A DNA stretch of 64,000 bases from Dipteris shenzhenensis (GCA_047967505.1 CM106539.1), one strand, 5' to 3'; positions 10,607-22,053 are shown, counted from the first letter of the stretch. Notes: generated by a model not told the origin, from the sequence alone. Translations and numbers: made by a program.

Positions 10607-12173
10607 CATCCAATCAATGAGATTCCACGCTAGGAGGTCTAGTTTTTTCAACACACCATGTGTGTTTCCCTTGTCTAGTAATTGGTAAAAATGATCATAC
10701 AAGAAGATACTTGATTGAGCTAACTGTGTTGCAGATCTACCTTGATATTATAAATTTATTATGGACCTATGTAACACATCCATCAATCCTAAAATGTATT
10801 TCGTAGGTTGCCATTGCTCAAGGATGAGGGTGTATATCTGAAGCAAAAAAAAAGGCATAGTGGTTCAAGAATAAAGCCAAAAAATTTTGGTTACAAAATA
10901 TAAAGGCTCAAGGAAGTCACTTAAAATTTCTTATGCTAACCACTCCACATGGCTAACTAAACCCCAAGACCCCACCACACCCTAACCAATCCTATCTACC
11001 ACGTGGCCTAAGGTGTGAACCTTGAAATAAAGGTTTGGAGAAATTTGTGCAGGGAGCTATGGCAACAAGAATGTGTGGTGGTGGTTCAGGTCTATGTGGT
11101 TCGAGCAAAAACCTATGAGTAGGTTTATCCGAGCGTGTTTTTCAAGAGATTTAAAAAATTATATTTCTTTAGGAAACATGGTTTTTACACTTTTATTTTC
11201 ACTAGAACTAGATCCCTTTATCATAAAAATATACAGAATTGTCACTCATTCAATTTTACATAACATAAATTTTCTTATTCATAGACATCCTTTATACCCC
11301 TGTTATTACCTTAAAAAATTTTTGAAAAATAAATCCTTTAAGAAACATCTCTCATAATCACTCTCAATGTAATAATATTATTCATATATAATTACTTATT
11401 AAACACATTTATATTAATATGACTAGAGCTTTCTAGTGTTTTAATAGCATAAATAATAAGATATTTATGGATATGTTTCCAAAAAAGTTTAAATCACTAG
11501 AAATAAGTATTAACTCGGACTTATATATCACTTTCATAAAATACATGTGATATTTAATACTATATATGCAAGATATTCCAAAATATAACCCATAGATGTG
11601 CTCAAATGGGGTTTTTTGATCAATTTGAGTGGATGAATGACTATATTTGGACATTGGATGTGAAAGTTATGCCACTTTTAAAAGTGTTGTCCATGGTAGT
11701 TTCACCAGCGAAACTACCTTGGAAGACCTATTCAAAGGGGTTTTGCTCTGACGAAACTACCTTGATGGCTTGCTTCAATGAGGTTTCTTTGGAGAAACCC
11801 TTTCATGAGGCTAGGTTGAGAGAAGGTTTTCAATGTCACCCCCTATTAAAGTAAAAGTTGTAAGAAGGATCAGAAGGGAATTTTCATAGAGAAGTCTACT
11901 CTACATGTGGGTTTCTTGAAAAGCCATCCCATTATGTAACTCACCATTACCAAAGATTCATGTAAAGATTTGTGTATGAAATAGGCATTGCTATAATACT
12001 TTGCATATTTCTAAGTGAAACTATGTTTTGTTCCGATCTATTTTTGCCATATTTTTACATAGTTGGAAGGTTTTTGTTTTCCTTCGCTCGGAAAATGCTC
12101 ATCCCCCATGAGCCCCACTTCTCAACTAGTTGTAGCCCTTGCTCAACATCTCCTCATGTAGTGCACATCCCTT
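10607..12173. other. No recognisable gene; short GTTTC/GAAAC hairpins
   Basis: Very AT-rich. At 11696-11717 there is a perfect 8-bp stem, GTAGTTTC...GAAACTAC. Two further GTTTC/GAAAC or GTTTT/GAAAC pairs lie at about 11738-11760 and 11781-11800. The 94- and 82-codon frames here are unsupported. Confidence 0.5.
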
Positions 12174-12357
12174 GTGTGGCTATTATAATTCATACAACAC
12201 CATACCTTTACTCATACCTTTGCCTTTGTTTATGTGCTCATGGCACCATAACTCTCAACAAGAGTTTGGTGTGGCTACTATAATTTGTACAACATCATAC
12301 CTTTGCCTCTGCTTATGTGCTCATGGCACCAAAACTCTTAACAAGAATTTGGTGTGG
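12174..12357. repeat. Direct repeat of ~90 bp, two copies
   Basis: GTGTGGCTA(T/C)TATAATT at 12174 recurs at 12269 and a third start of the phrase is at 12352. Each unit contains GTGCTCATGGCACCA and AACAAGA(G/A)TTTGGTG. A 10-bp partial duplication lengthens the first unit. Confidence 0.75.
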
Positions 12358-13739
12358 CTTGATTTTACTAGATCATTCACTTCCTGTAGTGTAGAACTAG
12401 GTCTTGTGTGGCTTGACATCATTGGAACTCCTATAGCATAGTAGTGCATCATATTGTCCCTTGTTGAATCCAATTTGTTGAGAGAAGAATTGTGGCTTAG
12501 TATTCCAAATTTGGTAATATTGCATGATGATATCCTTTCGTTCATAGATTGTTGAAGGTGGACCAAATCACCTATCACATCCCAAAAAATATATAAGCAG
12601 CAAATGCCAACCTGCAAGTTTATTCCCTTTATCAACAATTCTATTATACATTTAATATCCTAAAAATATTTTGGAATGTAAGTCTCAAAATGCGTTGTCA
12701 AAACATCACTCCTTTTCTTCATCTCTCCTATTCAAGGATTCTTTCTCTATTCCTTTGCTTTAGTTAACACAATCTGTTATAGTAATCTGATCGATGTATT
12801 TTTTAAGAGCAAATCATCATTGATAGGGACAAGCCAAATTTCAATGTAGACAACATCCTTGCTTTCCTAGATTGTCCTGTTGCTAGATCAAGATTGCTCG
12901 TTCAATCGTTTTTCCATCACTTCAATATGTGATTTAGTGGTCAATAAATCTAAAGAAGCCTATGAGTGCATAAGTTTATCATTTCTATTTTAAGTACGTG
13001 CTAAGTTTGCTATAGTGTTACCATATTTCCTTAGTTGCATTGCATTGTAGTGGCTTGGTGGTTGGTGGCCAACTCAATCCATATTCTAATCAATTTGAAC
13101 CTTAAGTGTGTAAGGCTCTCCATGTCTACTTGATCTCACTCTACTATGCTCTACTCAACAAAAGAAAAAATAACTGAGTTGTTGTAAACTGGTTAGAGAT
13201 CATGTATGGATCACAATCTAGTATTCAATGGAGCAATAAACAATTCTTTCTGTAAAGTCACTAGAGATCTAGTAATCTATAAAGGTCCAAGCCAGGCTTC
13301 TTTAAAGGCTCATTCTATTCTGGGCGTCATAGGATGATGTCCTAACATCCTTCCTTATTTTTTGATGATGTTCTAACTATGCATCTTGGTTGCCTTTTAA
13401 AGAATGATCCTCCATTTTCAAGTTGTGACCTCTACATCTCTTCCATCACTCAGTATATAATGTCCCTAATCGCACAACGGTTTGATAGTATCATTTAACA
13501 TCATATTAGAGAATTTGGGACTTTTCTTTTCAATATAGCTTTTGTTGTATCTTGAGTATCATAATTTCAAATTTGTCAGAGTTTATTTTTTTAGAATCTA
13601 CTCTTCAAGAGCTTTCCAAAGATATGCCAATGAGGGGGTTTTGACAAAATCTGGAAAGGGTTCACCATGGTCCCATTTTAAGACCTATGCAAAATGGGAC
13701 TTGGGATTTTCCCGAATTCCCTAATATGATGTTATTTGT
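12358..13739. other. No recognisable gene
   Basis: Low-complexity AT-rich sequence. Only short open frames occur, none with recognisable residues. The phrase ACAACGGTTTGATAGTATCA at about 13481 recurs at about 13815. Confidence 0.55.
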
Positions 13740-13900
13740 GCATTCAAAGCATCTTGGTAGCTCTTGTATGTTGCTAGTGCACTATACCTAGTTCTTGTGC
13801 ACTATACCTAGTGCACAACGGTTTGATAGTATCATTTTATGCATTCAAAACATCTTGGTAGCTCTTGTGTGTTGCTAGTGCAATGTACCTAGTTTTTCAA
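13740..13900. repeat. 101-bp tandem duplication
   Basis: GCATTCAAAGCATCTTGGTA at 13740 recurs at 13841 with one change. Both copies continue GCTCTTGT.TGTTGCTAGTGCA. Inside, CACTATACCTAGT is itself duplicated at about 13779 and 13800. Confidence 0.8.
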
Positions 13901-14098
13901 TGATTAATCATTAGTTATAATTTATGATGATGGTGTTGTTGCTTTCTTTCTTTAAATTTTTACGAGTGAAAATTAGTTATATATTATATCATATTAATAG
14001 AATAATGTACAACAACAAACTTGAAACCCAAAACTTGGAATAAGTAAACTTGGAACTAGCATGTGTGCGAATGCATGCGCTTGCGTGCATGTGTGCAT

Positions 14099-14128
14099 AT
14101 GTGTGTGTGCATGCATGCACATGTGCAT

Positions 14129-14159
<31 letters not shown>
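14099..14159. repeat. GT/CA microsatellite
   Basis: A degenerate GTGTGC/ATGC stretch runs into a clean GT run at 14131-14159. The frames through it encode only His-Thr repeats. Confidence 0.95.
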
Positions 14160-14161
<2 letters not shown>

Positions 14162-15356
14162 GACTTGACAAAATCCCATTTCATAATGAATTGAAAACAA
14201 TTTTGATAATAGAAATAAAAGAAAAGCTGGACATTACAAACAACTGAGAGGAGCACAATTTGCAAAAGATTTATAGAATGCATGATTATACAGACATGCT
14301 CTACTTTGATAAGTTGTCACAAGCATCACTTTTATTGAAGAGGGGAGTTTGCATACCTACCACCATCCAACAAGAAAAATGATAAGAACCATATTTTAAC
14401 TTATTTCGGAAGACAGGTGTCATAAACAACCCTCCCTTGTTATTAGGATCACAATAAAAATAGTTGCTCATGCTATAGACTTATTTAAAAGCTAATTTTT
14501 GATATTATGCTTTAAGTGTAAAAATAATTGGGATGAGTTTAAGGAAAAGTAAATAAATGGTTATGTAAGGCATAAAAACTTAGTGTATTTAGGTGCGTGA
14601 ATGTAAAGGAGAAGGAGAAGGGGAGAAATTAAGGATTAGAGCAATAAATTTAGACAAAATAGGGAGAAAAAATAATGGGAAAAATTTTAGGAAATTTTAG
14701 AAAAAATAATATGAAATTTTAGAAAAAATAATAGGAAAATTTTTAGAAAAAATAATAGGAAAATCTCTTAGGAAACTTTAGAAAAAATAGGAAATTTTTA
14801 GAAAAATAAAAAAATATTTTTATTTAAAAGTAGGCTTTAAATTAGGAAAAAAAAAAGGGGGGGGAGTTGAGAAAGGGTGTGAGGGGAAATTAAAAGAAAG
14901 AGAGGCGAAGGGAAGAGAGTGTGGGAGGAAGTTTCATTTGAAGAGAGAGAGAGGGAAGAGGTAGTTTAAAAAGTTTTACCAAAGGGGTAACAAGGGAAAG
15001 AATGTAAGTTGCATGGAGAAAAGGAAGTAAAGGATAGTGTGTGTGTGAGTGAGACTCAAGAACTAAAACTAGGAATAGGACACTTTGCCTCTGAAAAGAA
15101 AAGCTCTAAGATTATGAGGCTCTTCCATTTCTTAACTCTCTAGCTTGATTTGGGTATTAACAAATGTAAAATATATTGTAGTACTTCTCCACAAATAAAT
15201 CACCACGTCCATTGAGGGAACAAGATTACATCCACCCCAATTCCCTTATGTCCATCTTGAGGATTAAATTCTTAAATGATTAAGCATCTTCACATTCCAA
15301 TGATATTGAGAGTCAGTGTCAACAAAGCTATAAGGAGGACCAACCCTAAACCCTGT
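14160..15356. other. No gene; A-rich short tandem repeat at 14690-14820
   Basis: Between about 14690 and 14820 the phrase TTAGAAAAAATAATA.GAAA repeats four to five times with variable spacing. 14870-15060 is purine-rich (AGAGAGG, GGGAAGAG). No coding sequence is seen. Confidence 0.6.
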
Positions 15357-15460
15357 GACATGATAAAAAAAGGAAGGGAAATGAATACAAGGTGACACGA
15401 TCTGCTCATGATCTCAACCCTAAAACCTGTGTTCATTTCCCTTCCTTTTTTTGTCATGTC
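15357..15460. repeat. Inverted repeat with 35-bp arms
   Basis: The left arm 15357-15392 starts GACATGATAAAAAAAGGAAG. The right arm 15426-15460 is its reverse complement with about two substitutions and one 1-nt gap. The loop is 33 nt. The flanks also carry a short direct repeat, CAACCCTAAA.CCTG, at 15341 and 15416. This is a strong candidate for a foldback element. Confidence 0.8.
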
Positions 15461-16015
15461 TTGGGATTTCCACCTCAACTTACTAGTTTAGATCTATGGT
15501 GACACTTATCTACTCATGATCTCAACTCTGTATGCCTACAAAATTGTATGGAAATTCATTATGTCATCACATGAATTCACCTTGTGTGCACCACTATTCA
15601 CACTTCACTAACTAGCTGTGCCATCCCCCTCCCTGCAATTTGGGTATAACTTAAGACATTACCCAAAAGCACATCAACTACCATCATCTAAACTCATGTA
15701 CCCAAGAAAGAATGTGAGAACCTTAGAACAAAGGAATTGAAACATGAAGCAAAATCAAGGAAGGCAATATTAAAAGAATGGAAAGAGGTGATTTCAAGCT
15801 ATCAACCACACGCAGTAAGGATTAAGCTCATTTGACATTTGTACTGGATTGAATCCATACGTGCCTAAATATGCACATTATATACACAAAATGAGCGACA
15901 TTATTATTGACCTCAAGTGAATGGATAATAATTCAAGATGTTCTCTAACCTTGGACTCCATAGCTAAGGCTGAAGATGAAGCTTTCCCTCCCTCTATACT
16001 ACCCTTGTTTAGGTT
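15461..16015. other. No recognisable gene
   Basis: AT-rich flank of the complete copia element. It ends with the left target-site copy. Confidence 0.5.
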
Positions 16016-16020
16016 GACTC
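16016..16020. repeat. Left target-site duplication (GACTC)
   Basis: GACTC directly precedes the 5' LTR and recurs exactly at 21836-21840 directly after the 3' LTR. Five bp is the usual target-site length for copia integrases. Confidence 0.85.
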
Positions 16021-16190
16021 TGTGGGGGTTAAAGGGCACTGTGCCTTTACCCCGGTTATGTACAATACTCAAACACATATATAAATGAATGAAAAAGAAG
16101 ATTAGGGTGTTCTGCACCCACCAAAAACTTATGTGGCTCTCTATTTCTCTCTCTCCCTCTTCCATTCTGCTTCCGTTGAGAGCACTCTCA
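16021..16190 (+). repeat. 5' LTR
   Basis: 170 bp, starting TGTGGGGGTT and ending ACTCTCA (TG...CA ends). A TATA box TATATAAA lies at 16078-16085 and would be the element's promoter. The 3' LTR has lost 4 bp here, so only this copy keeps the box. The CT-rich block TTTCTCTCTCTCCCTCTTCC lies near the 3' end. Confidence 0.92.
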
Positions 16191-16192
16191 AC

Positions 16193-16204
16193 TGGTATCA
16201 GAGC
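16193..16204 (+). other. Primer binding site (tRNA-iMet)
   Basis: TGGTATCAGAGC lies 2 nt after the 5' LTR. This is the standard plant copia site complementary to the 3' end of initiator methionine tRNA, from which minus-strand DNA synthesis starts. Confidence 0.93.
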
Positions 16205-17403
16205 CCGGGTGATCTAGCTGAGTGTGTCTGAATGCCTGGAAGCTCAGTAGCTATGTGGGAGGAAGGAGAAGCTCTGTGGGAAGCTTTGTGGGTGACTTTA
16301 CTTGCATCCGAGTGTGCGAAGACCTTGAAGGAACCTTTGGAAAAGTCACTTTGGTTTTGCGAAGTGGTTTTGAGAGCCTGTTAAGTGTTTTCAAAGAAAA
16401 AGTCAAATTTTTAGCTTTTCTCTGTTCCATTCGACAACAGAGACTCCATATTGACTTGTAGAGGCAACCATTTCCTGCTTTTGGTATATGGACCCAATGA
16501 TTGGGACCACGGTTTCCAAAACCATCAGTCCCATTGCGTTTCGGATGCCCAAAAACCCCTCCCTGTCAGTTCTTGTGCGATTCGGTGGAGTATTTTCAGA
16601 GTTATAGATCTCTGTGTATTTGATTTCATCTCTTTGTTATGCATTTTTCATTCTAAGGTTTTGAAACCTTAGATTTATGCCACATGGCAGTGGATAAGTG
16701 TTGACTTCCATTTCTCACTCATGGGTTGGGATTTTTAAGTTCCAGCAGAAGAGAGATATTTGCAGATTGTCTTGCTGAGTCCGATTATGCAATGGTGCCC
16801 ATGTTTTGAGGCGTCTCAGGTTCTATTTTCAATAGCGGTCATTGCCGTGGGAGCATGATTTCTTGAGCATACCTTATGCAGATCACTCTGGTTGCAGTTT
16901 GAGCCATGTGTGCTCATTTGTGGTGTGCATTAGGTTGCAGTGGATGATTTATAGGCCATTTGGATGCATTGTGGTCCTTATTAGATGCGCTGATAGGCCC
17001 AGATTGCCTTGTGGGATGCTCTTTTTATGGACGCTTTGCACATGGATGCTATTTTATGTTGAGGGACAGCTTTGTCACATTGCAGTTGATGCACTGATAG
17101 TCTTATGCTCTCTTGGATGAGATATTGTTGATGTATATGCCCATGGATGGTGTTTATGCTTGAGCCATTTGGCACTTATTGGCATTTTGGATTACCATTG
17201 CAGTTGGCATTTTCTTTTGGGACAGATTTGCTCATATGGATGCATAGTACATGCACATGAGTCAGCTGTATCTTTTGATGCTTTGAGCTTTGAGTTTTGG
17301 TGATATTTCACTCTATTGTGGCATACACATTTGGGTGCAGCTGGTATTTGGTGTGATTCTCTCTTGCAGGCACTAGCATTTGGGATTTTGCTTTATTTGC
17401 ATC
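16205..17403 (+). other. Copia untranslated leader
   Basis: About 1.2 kb between the primer site and the gag start. Short frames (up to 92 codons) are not conserved in the relative at 5495-5893, where only the last ~180 bp are present. It probably holds packaging signals, but none is identified. Confidence 0.7.
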
Positions 17404-18345
17404 ATGGCATCCTTTTCCATGTGTGAAAAGGAGTTTTTCAGCATTAAAAAGTTTGATGGGACAAACTTTTCTTTGTGGAAAGAACAGATAAGGGATGTGC
17501 TTATTCAAAAGAAGCAGATAAAACCCTTGCAAGGGATTGCAGCTAAGCCTGTAGCTATGTCCATAGATGAATGGAATGAGTTGGATGCTACCATTAGACT
17601 TCATCTTGGGGAGACAGTTTTATTTCATAGTAGTCACTGAAAAGATTACGGAAGCTTTATGGAAAAAGCTGTGTGCTACATATGAGAAAGAGACTACCTC
17701 AAACAAAGTCTATCTCATGAAGAGATTGTTTGAGTTGCACATGAAGGAGGGAGTATCCATAGCTTTGCACTTGAATGAATTTAATATCATTTTCAGTTAA
17801 CTTCAAGCTCAAAAGCTGAATTTCGATGCAGAAATGAGGGCAATATTTCTCTTATGCTCATAACCATCCTCATGGGATACTTTCCATACTGCTATCAGTA
17901 ACTCTGAACCTGGTGGAGTATTGAACTTTGATGATGTGGTTGGTAGCTTGTTAGCCGAGAAGATTAGATGGAAGTCAATGGAAGGCAACAAGTAGGATGC
18001 AGCCTTAAATGTGCAAAAGGGCAGATCATAGTCCAGGGGGAAGTTTCAAGAAAGAGAAAAGTCCCGTAGCAAGTCCAGGGCACGGAACATTGAGTGTCAC
18101 TATTATGGAAAGAAGGCCACATGAAAAAGGATTGCTACAAGCTTAAAAGAGAGCAAAAGGATAAGAAAAAGAATGCAAATTGGGGCGCAAATCAGAAGGA
18201 AGAGAGTCCAAGGGAGGACAAAGGAAAAGTGAAGATCAAGGAGATCAATGCAGCCACACATGATAGTGACAATGACATTCTCTTCATGTCTAGTTTATCT
18301 GCAGAGTTGCTTACCACTTCAGATGATGCATATTCCCAGGATTAA
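17404..18345 (+). pseudogene. copia gag (capsid-like) with zinc knuckle
   Basis: Start ATG at 17404 (MASFSMCEKEFFSIKKFDGT), chosen because the same start is conserved in the relative near 5710. The first ~75 residues include FDGTNFSLWKEQIRDVL, typical of UBN2-type copia gag. A frameshift near 17630 moves the reading to KITEALWKKLCATYEKET, and stops near 17800, 17861, 17994 and 18030 follow. The zinc knuckle near 18090-18135 should be CX2CX4HX4C. Here the second Cys is Tyr (ECHYYGK) and one base is lost before GHMKKDCYK. A Lys/Arg-rich tail follows. Confidence 0.85.
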
Positions 18346-18612
18346 ATTTTGGATTCTGGTGCTTCATTCCATGTTACTCCCCATAGGGGATGGTTCTCCA
18401 CTTATGACAGTGGAAAGACAGGTTGTGTGCATCTTGGAAATGACTATGCGTGTGACATAGTGGGAGTAGGTGACATAAAGTTTTCTTTTGCAAATGGGTC
18501 TGCATTTATTTTGAAAAATGTGAGACATGTGCCTAAGCTGACCAGGAGTCTCATTTCAATAGGTCAGCTAGATGATGCTGGTTTTCAGACCATCTTTGGT
18601 TCTGGGAGTTGA
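18346..18612 (+). pseudogene. copia aspartic protease
   Basis: The active-site block reads ILDSGASFHVTP from 18349, with catalytic Asp in DSGA. It is preceded directly by a TAA where family members usually have a Trp codon. The domain continues through the phrases GDIKFSFANGS and LKNVRHVPKLTRSLISIGQL and ends at a TGA (18610-18612) in place of a likely Trp codon (GSGS-stop-KIQKGSM). It would have cut Gag-Pol into mature proteins. Confidence 0.88.
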
Positions 18613-19792
18613 AAAATTCAGAAGGGCTCTATGCTTTTGGATAGGGGTGCCAAGTGTGGGACTTTGTATCCCTTACATGTATCAGGGGTGTTTGATCATG
18701 TTGTTGCAATAACCGAGCAGCCAAGCACTTCTTTATGGCATTGCCGGTTCGACCATATGAGCCAAAATGGGATGAACTCTTATGCCGTTTGGGTTATGTA
18801 CCGCATTTGAGTTTCTCTGATTTTGAATTTTGTGAGCACTGTCTCTATGGGAAGCAGACTAAATCAGCCCATAAAAAAAGGGGAAAGAAAGAGTTTGAAA
18901 AGCTTGATTTGGTGCATTCAGACGTATGTGGTCCCATGCCTACATGGTCATTAGGCAGGGCTGAATATTATGTGACATTCATTGATGATGCAACTAGGAA
19001 AGTGTGGGCTTATGCTATAGCTCGAAAGAGTGATGTGTATTTCAGAAATGGCTGGCCTTGGTTGAGAATCAGTCAAGTAGAACACTTAAATGCCTACGGA
19101 CTGACAATGGTGGAGAGTATCTCTCTCATGATTTCTATGATACACATGGGATTAAGAGGGAGCTCACATCCCCTCCTACTCCAAAGCAAAATCTAGTTGC
19201 AGAAAAGATGAACCGTACCATTCAAGAAAGATTGCAATGCATGCTTTCCAATGCAAGTCTTTCTAGTGGTTTTTGGGCTGAGGCAATGAAGACTGCAGTG
19301 CACGTGATCAATAGATCACCTAGTAAGAGTTTGGATGGTGGTATTCCCAAAGAGGCATGGAGTGGCAAGAAGCCCTCTTACTCTCATTTACGTATATTTG
19401 GGTGTGAGGCATATGCACATGTGCCAAAAAAGCTTCGAAAGAAGCTAGATCCTAAGTCTAGGAAATGCATCATTCTGGGTTATGGTGCAAGTGGAGAGAT
19501 GGGCTATCGTCTCTGGGATTCACAAGCAAAGAAGATCATACGCAGCCATGATGTAACCTTCAATGAGAAGAAGATGCATAAGGCACCCATGAGGGATTTG
19601 GAAATGATGAGAATCGCTTTCCAGGATGTGAATCCACCTGCATATGTTGATAGACAGCGAGCTGTCCATGCACCAAATGTGCAAGAAATGGTACCACTAC
19701 GTACTCCCACAGGTATACAATCAAGGGTAGAAGATGGATCATCTATTGGTGAAAATGATAAGCCAAATGTGGCTGATATGCAGGTGGGATAG
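18613..19792 (+). pseudogene. copia integrase
   Basis: A GAG-pre-integrase zinc region begins near 18730 (LWHCRFDHMSQ) and, after a frameshift near 18770, continues to FCEHCLYGKQTKSAHKK. The core has first Asp in DLVHSDVCGPM, then FIDDATRKVWAY. After a second frameshift near 19045 it gives second Asp in RTDNGGEYLS and Glu in LVAEKMNRTIQER. The DDE triad residues are still present. The C-terminal part includes HLRIFGCEAYAHVPKKLRKK. The reading ends at TAG 19790-19792, although similarity goes on into RT. Confidence 0.9.
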
Positions 19793-21573
19793 CAAGTTGA
19801 AATGCCCTTGAGAAGATCATCTAGAGTGTCTAGACCGCCTGATAGGTTTGTTCCAGGGGTAGACTATGTGATGCTTACTGATTGCGGAGAGTCTTCTTGC
19901 TATAGAGAGGCTATGATGCGCGAGGATAAACGTAAGTGGGAGTATGCTATGCAATCAGATATGAGTTCACTTATGAAGAATAAGACTTGGGACTTGGTCT
20001 CTTTGCCACATGGAAAGAAAGCATTGCTATGTAAATGGGTCTACAAGATGAAGGTCACAGGTGGTGATGTGCTTAGGTACAAGTAGGAGTCCTGTTCATA
20101 TGAATTTGTCTCTTGTGAAGGGTTGTGCCTCATGGGAAGTGTCCATCAAAAGGGCATACCCTTCCACAAGTGTCCATTCATCCCACCATCCATAGGTCTA
20201 AGGAAAGGAATACGTCACGGATCATGACACTGAACCAGTCTGTACATTTGCCAACCAGCTAGGCCCATTTGTTCGCTAAAGAATTCAAGCAAGAGAAGGG
20301 TGTGGACTTTGATGAGATATTCTCTCCAATTGTGAAGATGACCACACTTAGATGCATGCTTGGACTAGTGGCAGCAGAGGATATGGAGCTTATGCAGATG
20401 GATATCAAGACAGCTTTCTTGCATGGGGATCTGCATGAGGAAATTTACATGGTGCAGCTGGAAGGCTTTGAAGAAAAGGACAAAGAGCATTTAGTTTGCA
20501 AGCTGAAGAAGAGTCTCTATGGTCTTAAGCAAGCGCCTAGAGAATGGTATCAGAAGTTTGATGCTTTCATTCGGTCCCAGGGTTTTAGAAGGAGTGAAAT
20601 TGATCACTGCCTCTACACTAAAAGGGCTAAGAATAATAGCATGATACTCCTGGCACTATATGTGGATGATATGCTATTGGCTAGCAAGAATACTTATGAG
20701 CTAGATGCATTAAACGCCAAGTTGCATGAGGCCTTTGATATGAAGAATTTGGGACTTGCAGATCATATTCTTAGTATGCACATCACGCGTGATCGGAGTA
20801 GAAAACTCCTGTGGCTTTCACAGAAGGAGTACGTTACAAAAATATTGCAGCATTTCAATATGGAGGGGGGGAAGGCAGTGAGTACTCCATTGCCTCCATA
20901 TGTGAAACTGAGTCATACAGATAGTCCCAAATCAGATGAGGAGAGGGCCATGATGGCCAAGGTTCCTTATGCATCAGCGGTTGGGAATCTTATGTATGCT
21001 ATAATAGCTACTAGACCAGACATTGCATTTGTAGTGGGAGTTGTTAGTCGGTGTATGGCTAATCCAGGAAAGAGGCATTGGGAGGCAGTTAAGTGCATTA
21101 TGAGGTACATGAAGGGTACCAAGGAGACGTGCATCTGCTTTGGTAGAGGAGACATGCGTGTACTTGGCTACACAGATTCAAACTATGTAGGGCATGTGGA
21201 TAGTAGGAGATCCACTTCTGGTTATGTGTTCACCTTTGCAAGTGGTGCAGTGTCGTGAATGTCTCGCGCATAGAAGTGCGTTGCTTTGTCTACCACAGAG
21301 GCTGAGTATGTTGCAACCACAGAGGGTTGCAACGAGGCTATATGGCTTGATCGGCTAGTGGGAGATTTGGGGATCCATACAAGTGTATCGACATTGCATA
21401 GTGATTCCATGAGTGCTATTCAGCTAGCACGAATTCCGGTTTTTCATGCAAAGACCAAACACATTGAGGTCAGGTACTATTTCATCAAAGAGGTACTTGA
21501 ACACAAGTGCATAGAGCTTGTTAAGGTTCATACGGATGATAACCCTACAAATATGCTGACGAAGAGTACCTAG
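19793..21573 (+). pseudogene. copia reverse transcriptase and RNase H
   Basis: The N-terminal segment (19802-20083) holds RRSSRVSRPPDRF and KTWDLVSLPHGKKALLCKWV. The frame is then broken by a 185-bp insertion and resumes at 20269 (FAKEFKQEKGVDFDEIFSPI). Palm motifs follow: MDIKTAFLHGDL, the LYGLKQAPREW block, and the catalytic YVDD in LALYVDDMLLA (about 20655). RNase H has YTDSNYVGHVDSRRSTSGYV (about 21170), stops at 21256-21258 (TGA) and about 21271 (TAG), then STTEAEYVA and LHSDSMSAI. It ends KSTstop at 21573. All catalytic residues are still readable. Confidence 0.93.
20084..20268. other. 185-bp insertion in the RT domain
   Basis: Between LRYK (to 20083) and (L)FAKEFKQ (from 20269) the RT normally has only about two residues (Ala-Arg). 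The inserted DNA has no similarity to the element and starts with a stop codon. It can form an imperfect hairpin (TTGTGAAGGG ... CCCTTCCACAA, about 20112 and 20158). No clear target duplication or terminal repeat is seen. Confidence 0.75.
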
Positions 21574-21657
21574 TCAGTGGTTTGAGTATTGTCATGTATT
21601 GATGGGCATTGGATAGTATGCTCACTAGTTGTTCTCCCTTAAAGGCACATTGTCCTT

Positions 21658-21669
21658 TAAGTGGGAGGT
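21658..21669 (+). other. Polypurine tract
   Basis: TAAGTGGGAGGT directly before the 3' LTR, the plus-strand primer site of the element. The same tract precedes the LTR of the 3246-5893 remnant. Confidence 0.85.
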
Positions 21670-21835
21670 TGTGGGAGTTAAAGGTCACTGTGCCTTTACC
21701 CCAATTATGTACAATACTCAAACACATAAACGAAAGAAAAAGAAGATTAGGGTGTTTTGCACCCACCAAAAACTTGTGTGGCTCTCTATTTCTCTCTCTC
21801 CCTCTTCCATTCTGCTTCCGTTGAGAACACTCTTA
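21670..21835 (+). repeat. 3' LTR
   Basis: 166 bp, from TGTGGGAGTT to ACTCTTA. It differs from the 5' LTR at about ten sites and lacks 4 bp in the TATA region. The final CA has mutated to TA. Confidence 0.92.
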
Positions 21836-21840
21836 GACTC
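21836..21840. repeat. Right target-site duplication (GACTC)
   Basis: Exact match to 16016-16020. Confidence 0.85.
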
Positions 21841-22053
21841 ACTTGATTGTTAGAACACTCATCGGTTTAGCAATCCTCATGCGTTAGTCAACTTGGCTTC
21901 TAGCAATGCCCGCTATTTCAAATCACTCTTTTAAACTTAAAGAAAATGTGTTGATAACAAGAATAGGTTTTGGGCAACATCTTCTAAAAAGTAGAGGGAC
22001 TCCCATTCAACTCATGCATGTCTAGCCAAAATTGTTTAGACCAAGCAGCTAAA

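Larger units (their letters stand above)
16021..21835 (+). mobile_element. Complete but dead Ty1/copia LTR retrotransposon
   Basis: A 5.8-kb element with, in order, 5' LTR, primer binding site, a 1.2-kb leader, gag with zinc knuckle, protease, integrase, RT, RNase H, polypurine tract and 3' LTR, flanked by exact GACTC target copies. The PR-INT-RT-RNase H order defines copia. By hand the LTRs differ at about 10 positions plus one 4-bp indel over about 166 aligned bases, so the insertion is old. The polyprotein has at least ten lesions: stops, frameshifts, and a 185-bp insertion in RT. It is dead on its own. A rearranged relative lies at 3246-5893 in the other orientation. Confidence 0.95.

Noticed and set aside
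13989-14283. His/Thr-rich small proteins
   Set aside because: They are translations of a GT/CA microsatellite.
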